Origin: Brachionus koreanus
Taxonomy: Eukaryota > Rotifera > Eurotatoria > Ploima > Brachionidae
Length of the DNA: 64,000 nt
Assembly: GCA_016987375.1 (NCBI GenBank)
Contig: PJRA01000549.1
Span: forward strand, 301,424 to 365,423
Direction of reading: 5' to 3'
Shown here: positions 25,901 through 36,780 of the stretch, one piece after another
How the letters are laid out: each line of letters opens with the position of its first letter
How positions within the stretch are numbered: position 1 is the first letter of the stretch
Translations under genes and position numbers: made by a program
Notes under the pieces: generated by a model
Databases searched by the model: none
What the model was told of the DNA's origin: nothing
What the model saw: the letters and a program-made list of their open reading frames with translations, nothing else

Positions 25901-28900
25901 CTATTAGGCGATGAGTAAACACCAAAACTTAATATATATTTAAAATAAAATTTTTTTTTAATATTCATAAAAAGGATTCTATTAGAAAGACTTAAAGATA
26001 CAACGAACAAATTGGTTTGTAAAAAAAAGGTAGATAAATTTTTCTTTTTTTTCTTTAATAACTTGATTATTAGTATTAAAAAGATATAAATAAATGTACA
26101 TATATTAATTAATAATAAAAATAAATAGTGTTTTGCAGCGGTCAAGTCCGATCTTTTTGAGGCCGTCTAACTGATAGATCAGGTGTAAGCTGACCAGCAT
26201 CTAAATGGTTCAAAAAGCAACATTTAAGTTAAATTTTAGCATCGTAAAAAACTTTTAGGCATAAAACGTAACATTCTTTATTTATCTTTTAACCTTTTAA
26301 ATTAAGAAATTTTTCAAAAATTCTCTTAGATGATTTTCAAAAATCTCAAAATTTAATGAATTTTATATATCTCATAAAAAATATTTATTTTGATGAAAAT
26401 TTTAAATTAATTCAATTAATGGTAAACATTTATATACATGTTAATACTGCTACATTATGTTGCAAGAGTTTAGAAATTTTTCCAATTTAATATTTAAAAT
26501 GATCCATGTATGACTATAAGTTCTCTATTGGGTTGAGATCTGTTAAACGGGCACAACATGGCCATAATTGGCCCTCAACAATAGAAATAAAAGTATAAGA
26601 CATTTTTAAATATTTAAAAATAGAGTTGTTCGACCGGTTTGAAGACTAAATTTGGGTGATACAAACCTTATATCAGTTGAAACATTTTGATAAGAAAAAA
26701 TTATTTTATAAGAAAAAAACATTTTATTTTTATCATAATTTAAAAAAGTATTAACTGGTTTTTAGTCGAATAGGTTTTAAACAGGTCGACCAAACCCATT
26801 TGTGACATTCTTTTTGTAAAAATTAATTTACAAAATATTATTAATAATTTAATATTACTTTCATTTTTGTTCAAAAAAAAAATTAAAAAGAGAATTTAGA
26901 AATTTAGAAAATTAAAATTGAAGATCTTCGGTACTATTTTCTCTAGTTTCTCCTCTTGTATTGGATCTTTATTCTAAAATAACTTTTAATTTTCGATCAA
27001 TTGTTTTTTGGGTTAAATGAAAAAGATGATGTAAAAAACATCAAGCAAATTCCAAACCTTTGTGAAGACAAAACTAAGTAAATCTTCTCAGTTATCATTA
27101 AATTGATCTGCATCTATGTCTGTTCATTATTGAATCAAAAGTTTTTCCATCCATCTATTTCATTCATTAACCATCATAATTCAGACTTGATGAGACCCTT
27201 TCTTATTATTTTGTATAAGATTTCCTTTTGTTATTTTCTGGAGTTTCTAATTCTTAACATCTATCAGAATTTTTTTGTTTAATTAATCATCTTTCATTTA
27301 CTGTAAATTTATTTTTTGAATTGAAGTATAATTTATTTATGATTTTATTTAGAGAAGCAAATCAATATCTTATTTTCATGAACTGGGACTACTAGAGGAA
27401 TTGAACTTAAACATTTCGACTATTATTAATGAAAAATATAAAACAACAGATTCACTTAAGCTTTTTGAACACACAAGAGTAAGTTTATGCCAAAAAAATC
27501 GAAGAAAATATTTTTAAAATTTTTCAGAAAAACAAAAATCATGATAAATCTAAGCGAAAATTGATATTTTCTGACTTAGTTAAATATAATGACAAGCAAT
27601 TAGCCTTTAGATTGAAACAAGATTTAGACAATTTGACAATAGAAATGAGACGCAAAGAAAGCATTAGAGAACACGAAGATGACTATCTTCTAATGGTTTT
27701 TTTTTGTTAAATATTTAATGTTTTAATAAGAGAAATTTTAAACTATTCAAGACTTTGATGAGCAAGCCAGGTCTGAAAGAACGAATGAAAGAAATTAAAG
27801 CTAAAGTAAAAGCAATTGATAAGCGATATAAAAAATTTATGGAAGAAATTAAACTACCAATTAATGAGGAAAAAATGGAAATTGTACAACCAGCCACAAT
27901 TGAAACAAGCTTTTTAAATAACGTAAAATTTAAATTTAAAAAAATTTTAAAATTATTAAAAAATCAACTTTCAAGTTTCCAATCAGACTTTCGGATATCA
28001 GAGTAACTAATCGAGTCCTGAGATACAATATCACTATTAAACCATTCGGTCCTCTTTACAACGATATTCAAGGAGAAGTACATTAATAACCAGCCTTTTT
28101 TAGCCAAATAATCATTTAATTTCAGATTGATTCTATGATGGTGCAACATTTGGACAGAAATTTGTACATAGGAGGCGAAGTTAAGGAAGTTTATGATGAA
28201 CTTATTAAAACAATTAGTGAAGATCATCTCAGATTTGACCTTGTATGAAAAAAAAACAAATTTGAAAAATTTTAGTCTAATTTTTTTCTAGGATGATTAT
28301 GTTCAAAAAGCTCCAAATGCATTACGCTATGAATCAAGTTACACCTCTTCTCTTCTGGTCAAGTTTGGCAAAACCAAGTCAATTAATAATGCCCTTGTTA
28401 AAAATGAATCCCCACCATGGGGCAAAAAAAATTTCCGTGAATGGAATAAAACGTATATATTTATTTTCTTTACATATGTTTACTTTTTAAAATTATAAAT
28501 TATTTAAAGTAAAAATAATTTTATTAATTAAAGGTTCATGAATAGCTATTTTTATAGAGATGATAAATTAAAAAGGTTTTTTAATTCAATTTACAAACTA
28601 TCTGTATCAAAATTTTACTTCTTCTATCTATCAAACTTGACAACTGTTATTTTTTTAAATGTTAATTACATTTATTACCTTATTTAAACCTAAACACTTT
28701 ACTAAATTAGATTCGATTGATTTTTTCTAATTTACTTTTTGTTTTATTTAGCCCATTGATTGATCCGGACTTTGATTTGGAAAACAACGAATCAGTTACC
28801 AAGAAAAGCAATGGAAAAAAAATTCCGCCCGATGTAAAGCCTATGGATATAAAGCCAGAAAAAATTGAACTTTACAAACACTGTGATCCGACCGAGTTTA

Positions 28901-31294
28901 AAAACAAAGAGTTTAATGTATGGCTAAGGTGGTGGAAAACTTATTTGAGTTCCGATGATTACATCAAATACCTTACTACTCAAGTATGTCTAATAATAGA
29001 GATCTAAATTAATCTAAATTTAAAAAAAAATATATATTATTAAAGACTTCTGATTATCTGGGATTGATATTTCATTTGTATGACCAAGATGAAAATCCGA
29101 TTCTTTTTCAAACTGATGAAGAAGTTAAACTAATGGATGAAAAAGAAAAGGCCGAAAAGTAAATTTTTTTTAGATAATAATTATTGTAGTAGCAAATTTA
29201 TTTTTTATTAGTAGCATAAATATATTAAAAATAATTTTTTAATTTAAAATCGTGTCTTGATGACGCATTAAACTAAAGCTTTCAGTGTTTGATGTGAACC
29301 TAAACGCGTAATTACGCTATTACTAACAGTATTATAGCATGGACGAGATGTACTTAGGTACATGGCCCAAAGGCGTGTCTTAACTTGTGGTACAACATAA
29401 TCGAACAAGGGAATACGGTATTTGTTTAATCTGTATCGAGCTAATGCTAATTCAGAATAAAAAATATAAAAAATATATGAAAAAATTTATAAAGTAGAAA
29501 TTACTTATAAAATATTTTATTATAGCACAAATATTTTTTTTAGTAAAACATAATAAAAAAAGTGTGAGAAAAACGAAAAAAGAATAATCAATCAATTAAA
29601 CAATTAAATATGTTTGTTCTTTGAATTAGCTTTTGGCGAAGGTCCTCTGCCTCTTTTTTGAATTAATTGAGATGAGTTTACATTTACTTCTTAAAATAAG
29701 CTATTCGATTCTGACCGAATTGTTTCATGTCTAATTGACATATTCGTTTGGTTTGATGAAGTTGGCAAAAAGAAAAAAACCCTTGATTGATAAGACCCAT
29801 TCAATTTCCTAAGAGTGTTGGTAATGTTTTTTTTTTGCGATCTTTTTTTTGTATATTCATATACTTTGTATATTCATTTTTGTATATTCAAGGCTGTTGA
29901 GCCTAAATTTTGAGAAATGTCGTTCATTATTCCTGAAATCTATGTTTGAACTGTCTCTAATGTATTTCTCTCTTATCGAGATTTCATGTCAAGGAGACTT
30001 TTGATCTTTGATCAAATCTATCATTTCGACTATTTGGTCAGCTTTTTTTTTCCAATTTATCAAATTCATTTCGTTTGGGAGAATCTTTTTTTTGATCTGC
30101 TATTCAAAAAAAAAATGCTACTAGAAGAAAAACATTTACAACAAGCGAAAATATAAGCCAATATTATTAAGAATTTTAGATTAAATTTTTCTAAATTTTT
30201 TTTTTAAGAGAGCGAGTTGAATTAATTGACACTCTAAAGCAGCAAAAATATAATTATGAGCCAGGTTTATGGAACCCGGATTCAATATTTTTAGGTGGCT
30301 TGGGTAATATTTTCTAAATTTAATTTTTTTTTTTTTATTTTTAAAAAATTTTTAGGAAAAGACCCTGTCCTTGATAAAACAGAAGATCCAATTTTGAAAT
30401 TCAAACAAAACTTAGAAAACTCTCGACCAAAAAGCTATAAAATTCATTTTTTCAAAGGAGATAGAGAAGAAAAGAACGAAGAGTTTGCTAATATTTTCTT
30501 ATTCTATTTTTTAAATTTTATTTATTTTTTCTCAAGGGAAGAAGCTAGAAATAAAATGCTCGAAAATCTAAAAGAAGTAACAAAATTTTATTTTTAGGAA
30601 AAAATTAATTTTTTTTAAAGAAAAAAAGCGAATCTCCGCAACAGCGACTTGAAAGAGTTTGGACACTATTGAGAATGTCGGATACTGCTAAATTGGACAT
30701 GGCTATAAAATACTGCACAAGCACCTATGCAGATAAATTGATAGAAGTAAAAAAAAATTATTTTGATTATTTTTGTTTGTATTAGAGATTTTAAAAAAAG
30801 GCCATAGAAGACTGGGAAACAGCGACTAATTTGATAGCTGAACGTGAAAAATACATTTATGAATTAGAATCATTTGAACGATTTGCTTCTGATCCAAATA
30901 GATTTTTTATGAAGGGTTAATGTTATTTTTTTTAATTTTCATATTTTAATTTTAGTCTTGTAGGAAATCGCGGTAGCTCAGCAGCTCGTCTGGAAGAAGC
31001 CCTAAAGCGAGAAAACCTGTACAAAGTAAATCAATTAAGCTTTTATTTTGAATAAAATTTTAATCTTAATTTTGAAAGCAAATTGAGATTTTGCAAACAA
31101 AAATAGAAGCCATTTTAAAAATAATTGAGAAAAAATACCGAGATGTTATTACTTATAATGAGAGACCTTATTTGGATAAAATGAAATGGGACCGTATTGA
31201 GATGCTTCACTGGTTGACTGAAGAACGACGTAAAAAATACTTTAAAAACGAAACTCGCAACAGACAATTAAAAACAAGCTTAATCGAAATTTAA
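22910..31294 (+). CDS. CCDC87: Coiled-coil domain-containing protein 87
   Basis: I place 26 exons: 22910-23120, 23207-23262, 23312-23422, 23471-23542, 23604-23700, 25139-25220, 25328-25403, 25458-25493, 25620-25688, 25742-25914, 25975-26029, 27353-27478, 27528-27695, 27731-27922, 27976-28077, 28126-28242, 28292-28452, 28752-28983, 29046-29158, 30209-30303, 30356-30482, 30537-30576, 30622-30746, 30801-30915, 30964-31025 and 31079-31294; about 1009 aa, against roughly 850 aa in human. (Exon 23 may begin at 30621.) Recognition rests on colinear blocks: NYSRVIKPML at the start, VLRYNITIKPFGPLYNDIQG, VKEVYDELIKTISEDHLRFD, WWKTYLSSDDYIKYLTTQTS, ERFASDPNRFF and YLDKMKWDRIEMLHWLTEER near the end. CCDC87 is a sperm/cilium-associated protein in mammals. 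Exon 6 (25139-25220) was found only by matching the family block before an Arg-Leu-rich helix. The start ATG and the exon 11 donor are the least certain points. Confidence 0.88.
24351..24510 (-). repeat. SINE-like dispersed repeat, copy 1
   Basis: About 105 bp (24351-24455) matches 59771-59870 at high identity, and a weaker match continues a further 50 bp. It includes ATTGCAGAGATATTTTGA, TTTTTCCACCCTCAG and CTCGATCCTCTGCTTGCATG. Read on the minus strand, the segment GAGGGTTCAGAACCC resembles a tRNA B-box, so a tRNA-derived SINE is likely (inference). It lies in CCDC87 intron 5. Confidence 0.6.
26420..26600 (-). mobile_element. Tc1/mariner transposase relic
   Basis: On the minus strand, around 26590-26530, the translation runs GQLWPCCARLTDLNPIENL and then a stop. 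It matches the WPxxSPDLNPIENLW block that holds the second catalytic Asp of Tc1-type DDE transposases. Flanking frames are broken. The fragment lies in CCDC87 intron 11 (26030-27352). Confidence 0.7.
29260..30120 (-). mobile_element. Unidentified mobile-element remnant in CCDC87 intron 19
   Basis: The intron 29159-30208 is far longer than its neighbours and has codon-like stretches on the minus strand. In order these are ADQIVEMIDLIKDQKS (~30035), IMNDISQNLGST (~29930), SIRHETIRSESNSLF then a stop, QLIQKRGRGPSPKANSKNK (~29640), and finally a 60-codon open stretch (29450-29268) with ELALARYRLNKYRIPLFDYV and KTRLWAMYLSTSRPC. The last shares ALARxRLN with 3004-3060. A short coiled-coil, a basic linker and a conserved tail suggest a transposon-encoded protein broken by frameshifts. 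I cannot name the family. Confidence 0.45.
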
Positions 31295-31307
31295 TTTTTC
31301 AAATAAA

Positions 31308-34300
31308 ATGTTTTATAAAATTATTTTTGTTTTAATAAATTTAACTAATATTATTGGGTGTTTTTATTACAGAAAGATTACTCTAGGTAAAAATTTAATT
31401 ATCTAAGAACAAGTTTTGATTTTTAATTTAAGGTATTTTGGTCAAGGACGATTTAGTCTACAATAAATCAAAAGAAAAAACTACCATTGATTTTGCCTTA
31501 GAAAAAGTTAACAATCTTGCCAGATTAAGTGATACCTTCCAACTTACTTCAGCAATTATACAAGTTGATATGAAAAATTTATTGAATATTGAGAACAAAA
31601 GTAAGGGTATAAATAAGGGTATTGTTAGCAATAATTTTTGTTTTTTTTCTTTCAATTTTTTAGCTTGTAAAAAAATAAGCCTTTCAGGCTCATTGGTATT
31701 CATGAACCTAGATTTTGATACAAATTCGAACATAATTCATTTGCCTAATTTATGTCAATTAGACCATATTTCTATGATAACATTCGATCCAGTCAGATCA
31801 ATTGGTGATAAACTGATAAAAATGCATCCACATTTTAAACAAATAGCAAGAGCTCTGAGCGATCTAATTTTCTATTTAGAATGGTCGGAATTTGTTATTA
31901 TTTACCAAGATTCTTCAAGTAAAAATAGTAGTAAAAAAATGATCAAAAATTATTTAGTTAAATTTAATTTTCAGTGTTTGACAACCTAGCGCTATTATTT
32001 CAAAATTATATGCATAAAAATATAATATCGATACAATTGCCCAATTCAATTGATTTATGGAAGCCTTTTTTGAAGAAACTGTGCTATGAAAATTTTGAAA
32101 AAATTATTTTAGATATAAAAATAGACAGATTGGAACTTTTTTTGAATAAAGTAGGAATTTATTTGAATAATTTAAATAATTTTTTTTAATTAAGGCACTG
32201 GAAGTAGGCTTTTTGGCAACAAATAAAGAGTTTATTTTTACATCTTTGGTAATCAAAAAAATTTTATAATAAAAAATTTTTTTTCAATTTAAAATATTTA
32301 GGACTTGTCAATGATAAATATGGAAAAATATGTATGGTTGGACGTAAATTTTACTTCATTTGAACTAGTAGATAGCAAAAGTGAATTATTGCGCTCTATG
32401 GTCAAAGAATGGATGATAAATGAATTTAAAGGAAGACCCAGTCCTCTTGTAAATGAAAAGACTTTTAGTGTAATAAATTAAAATAAGAAAAAAATTGCTT
32501 AAATAATCAATTATTAAAAATTAGACTAAAAACGCCTTAATATTTGACTCAATTTTAGTAGTTGCCGAAGCCTTGTCAAATATTTTCAATAATAAAAAAA
32601 GCTTGGATTATTTGTATCATGAGTTAAAATTTGTAATCTAAAAAAAAATAAATAAAATTAATTTTTTTTTAATTTTTTGTTTAGAGAAGACTAAATGGAT
32701 CAACAGGAGATGTGGTATTTGATAGTCTTGGTTTCAGAAGGCGATTCAAGTTCAATCTGGTCTCTTTAAACCGGAACGGTTTAGAAAAAGTAGGCTCTTG
32801 GGAACCAGAAGTCGGTCTAAATGTGACCAAACGAATTGGATTTGAATCTTTGATTGTAAAAGATAAATTAAATGAAAAAAAAAGGCATCTTAGAATAGCT
32901 GTTTTAATAGTAAGAGCCATCTGATTTATTTCGCATATTAATTTGTTCACATAGGACAAACCTTATGTTAGTTTAAAAGCTAACTCGGATGATTTATTTG
33001 GAAATGAAAAATTTGAAGGTTTTTGTATAGATCTTTTGAATGCTCTAGCTGATTTATGTAAATTTAATTATACCATATACCAAGTTGCAGACAATACATA
33101 CGGAACTCAAAACAAAAAAGGTGAATGGAATGGATTGGTCAAAGAAATTTTGGATGATGTATTTTAAATTAATAAATTTAAAAATTTAGATTTAAAAAAA
33201 AAATAAAAAAGAAAGCTGATATGGCTTTAGCTTCATTGACTATAAATTTAGCTCGTTCTAGAGCGATTTATATGACGAAACCATTTTTAAATCTAGGACT
33301 GAGCATTTTGTTCAAACAACCAGAGCCAAAACCTCCACAAATATTTTCATTTTTAGCTCCTTTATCCTCAAAAATTTGGCTATACATGTTTTTATCTTAT
33401 TTGGGTAGTTTTTATTTTGAAAGAAAAATTTTTTTTTAACATTTTCTTGTTCATTCAGTGACTAGCATGGTCATGTTTGTTAATGCTCGAATTTCTCCAA
33501 ATGAGTGGCTTAAGATTAAACGCTGTGGAGCTCAAAGTGATATGATAGAAAATCAATTTACATTAAAAAACTCATTTTGGTACACTATAACTTCTTTTTT
33601 GCACATGGGTTTGTCTTTAAACCTAAGAATAGTTCTGTCTATATAGAATTCTTTAGGTATTGACATCAATCCACATGGAATTTCAACTCGTTTTCTAAAT
33701 TGCACTTGGTCCTTGTTTACTTTAATAATTACTGCATCATATACCGCCAATTTGGCTGCTTTTCTCACTGTCAAAATAGTCGAAATTCCGATCAAAAATG
33801 TCAACGATCTAAGCCTGTAACTGTAAACAAATTATTTAACTAACTTTTAATTTTCTCCATGTAAAGACAAAGTGAAATCAGCTATGGCTGTCTAGCTGGA
33901 GGATCATCAGAAACATTTTTTAAAGTAAATTAACTAAATAATTTTCATTGTCTCAACATTGAATCAAAAATAAGGAGTCAAAAATTCAAACTTACGAGCG
34001 TATGTGGAAATTTATGAGTGAAAAAAATACTTTGGTTTCATCCACTCAAATTGGTATTGAAAAAGTTTTGGAGGGAAATTTTGCCTTTTTACTCGAATCG
34101 ACAACTAACGAGTATGCCAGAGAAAGAAATTGTGATTTGATTCAAGTGGGAGACTTGCTAGATTCAAAATCGTATGGACTTGGTATAAGAAAAGACCTTG
34201 AATGGAACGAAGAAATATCTAATGCCATTATAATGCTGCAAGAGAAAGGTGTTATTTATAAAATCTATGAAAAATGGTGGAAGCTAATCGGAAGTCTTAA

Positions 34301-34508
34301 CTGTCATAAGGCAAAAAGTGAGTCGAATGCAAGTCCAATGAAATTAATGAATATTAGAGGAGTTTTTTATGTGCTAGGTGTTGGTCTATTGATTTCATGT
34401 TTTGTGTTTGTGGTTGAAAATATATGGAAAAAGGCCAAGTCAGTACCAGGTATTGGATCAAATTCAGACATAAAACTCTTTCAAGAGCCCTTAGTATCTC
34501 AAGTTTAA
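31308..34508 (+). CDS. Ionotropic glutamate receptor, kainate-like
   Basis: Fourteen exons: 31308-31386, 31433-31600, 31664-31918, 31975-32150, 32195-32248, 32302-32448, 32525-32632, 32685-32909, 32955-33158, 33213-33404, 33460-33608, 33657-33815, 33867-33924 and 33975-34508; 2508 nt, 835 aa. The order is: a signal peptide ([17 protein letters not shown]), an amino-terminal domain (about residues 25-375), ligand lobe S1 with [20 protein letters not shown] and [13 protein letters not shown], membrane segments M1-M3, lobe S2 (GGSSETFF...YERMWKFM...[10 protein letters not shown]), then M4 ([19 protein letters not shown]) and a short tail. The gating motif [12 protein letters not shown] is intact, and the agonist-binding Arg (LTINLARSR) and Glu (LLESTT) are present. 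Two oddities: Ser replaces the usual Pro in the APLT motif (ASLT), and the pore loop SFLHMG has His where AMPA/kainate subunits carry the Q/R-site Gln. The start is 13 bp past the CCDC87 stop. Confidence 0.92.
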
Positions 34509-34663
34509 ACAAATAAATAAATAAAAATTTTTTTGTAAAATAATTTTTATTATTGTTTTGAATTTTTTACATTTAAAGAAAAATTAGACAAAAAAAAATG
34601 AGAAATTTTTGGAATTTCCAGGCTGATCTTGTTTAGATCGTTAAAATTATGACTATAATTTTG

Positions 34664-34942
34664 TTAATATCCTCCAACTTGTTCTTGATAGACTTCGATT
34701 ACGTCTCCATCTTCCATTTCAAGTGTTTTTGGCGTTTCGTCGTCATTGATTCTTTTGCCATCGAACAAAAATCTTAATGATCCAACAGGTACGCCTTGTC
34801 TATCGCTGTACGACTTTTTAAGTTTGCCCATGTTGGTTGATAGTTTTACTTTGAAATGGACTTCGCTATTGTCTTGGCCAACAACTTTTAGTTTAATGTA
34901 TTCATCGCTGCCTTCAGCTTTTGGTTGATTAGTATCGGACAT
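34664..34942 (-). CDS. SUMO1: Small ubiquitin-like modifier (SUMO-1-like)
   Basis: One exon, 92 aa. The fold is fully conserved: [40 protein letters not shown] and [16 protein letters not shown]. The Gly-Gly used for isopeptide linkage is followed by a single Tyr, so maturation by a SENP-type protease would remove just one residue. No internal psi-K-x-E site like that of SUMO-2/3 is seen in the N-terminal tail, which with the sequence favours SUMO-1 type. It has no intron, unlike most neighbours, but no poly-A or target duplication marks it as a retrocopy. It converges on the glutamate receptor gene (155 bp between stops). Confidence 0.96.
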   Translation of the reverse strand: MSDTNQPKAEGSDEYIKLKVVGQDNSEVHFKVKLSTNMGKLKKSYSDRQGVPVGSLRFLFDGKRINDDETPKTLEMEDGDVIEVYQEQVGGY

Positions 34943-36780
34943 CTTTAATTTAAAATTTTTATAGCGATTAGATTTCTATAATATACTATGTGAAGAAATA
35001 ATTTCAGCTAAACAATCAAATAGATGAAATATAATGTACGAGCAATCTCGCTCTTTTTTGAGCTAAATAATGTGTGGATGAACGCCAATGCAGAACTTAG
35101 ATTTTAATTTGAATTTTTTGCAGAAATTTCCTACAGAATTAAAATGTTATTCATTCAGTCTGAATAATATATCATTAATATTATTTTAAAGTTTACACTT
35201 ACTCACATAGGCATGACAGAATATTTTAATTTATTTTTCTCGATGCATCAATGTTAATTATATTTTTATGATAATCAGATATTTTATTTTTTTCTCAAAT
35301 TTAAAATTATTGTATTTTCTTTTAAGACAAAAAATAAGGCGTCTCTTTTTTTAAAATAAATATTATTACTGAGCTTGTTTTTATTGAAGGGCAAGATGGC
35401 ATTCCAAACGACAAATCTATATAAATTGAACTGAAAGTTAATTTTAGTTTTTTACTATTCTGTAATTATTTTATTTTATCTATCTTTTTGTTTAAGTCTA
35501 ATATTTTAATTTTTTTATTTTCAAGAAGAAGATATGGCTCGATTCAGAAAAACAAACATTATTATGTTAATGCATTTTAGATTCTAATTCTGTTAAATTA
35601 TCATCAAAATTGCAAAATATTTTCCCTATGTCTAGTTATTTTTTATTTTTATTTTACAATGCTTAATTAATAATTAGAATTTATTATAATTTTGAGTGAA
35701 TATACATAATTAATAATTTTTTCCCTTTAAACTTAAAAAAATATTTTTTTTGAAAGTTTCTCAGAATCAATTAATTTTTTGGAATATCATCCAATATGTA
35801 GATAGAAAACGATTGGAAAATATCGTAATTTTGCGTAAAAATTGTAAATTCAAATGATCAATTTTACACTCCCATTTTTTTTCAACCGTAATATGAAAGA
35901 GGTTCAAATTTAAAATAAATAAGATTTGACTAATAATTAAAAAAAATTAAATCAATCGAAAAAAATTATTTATATTTTTTTAATCATTCTTTTAATTAAG
36001 ATAAAAATATATTTTTTAGGTGTAAAACTTTTGGCTCTAGTTGGTCATTTGAACACGAGATCATAAAAAATTCGATCTATTTTAATATTGATTTGAATAT
36101 TTTAATAAGATACACAAATATAAAATCAAAAATAAATGTTCTTTTAGTAAAAATAAAATTGAGAATTCACGAAGTATATGCTCAACACTCAAAACTCCGA
36201 GATTTTTTTTGGCACTTTTTGATATAACATCTTTTCTTTGTCTTCAATTGAAAAATAATATAATTCTTGAAAACTTCTTTTCAATCAGAGATCAAAAAAT
36301 ATTAATTAAAATTAGTTAATTTTTGTTGCAAAGAATGTTTATTTTCGTGGAATTAGAAGTAAAGAAAGAAAAGGTAACACAAAGGATATTATTGAATTTG
36401 CTTTTCCGTTTTTTTAGTGTTAAAACAAAAAAATAATTGTTTTATTATTTGAGACACTAGAGTAAGACAAAGACAAAGAAAAATGCATTCCGAGAAGTGT
36501 CTGCTTAGAAAATTAAGAACCAAAGCGTCAGCACCAGTACAAGCAGCTAAAATATCAATCCAGGCAAAACCGTTCCTACCGTTTTTTCTTTTTTTCTTAT
36601 TCTTTTAATCCAATTAAAATAAGATATAAAGTAATTCACAGACATAGTACTGTGAACAACGGTGTATGTCATCAATTTTGCCAGCTATTTGAGTTTAAAA
36701 AATACCAAAATTGAAATTGAGACTGGGATTTAATAAAAATTAAAAATTAATAAAAAAAAATAATTAAAATTAAAAAATTT
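34943..36780. other. Intergenic, mostly featureless
   Basis: Spacer upstream of SUMO and downstream of TARBP1. Apart from the dispersed repeat at 36452-36662 it is AT-rich with no coding block. Confidence 0.45.
36452..36662 (-). repeat. Dispersed repeat with conserved hairpin, copy 1
   Basis: The segment 36630-36662 matches 53929-53961 at about 29 of 33 positions. Both copies hold a small hairpin, here TTCACAG and CTGTGAA around an 8-nt loop, and both have GACACTAGAG some 180-280 bp away (36452 here). Read on the minus strand, both copies code RCxQxYVCxLL in one frame. The element type is unknown. Confidence 0.5.

Noticed and set aside
31569..31989. Single 183-aa ORF in the glutamate receptor region taken as one exon
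   Set aside because: It reads through an intron (31601-31663) that happens to be in frame; canonical GTAAGG...TTTTTAG sites and the family layout support splicing.
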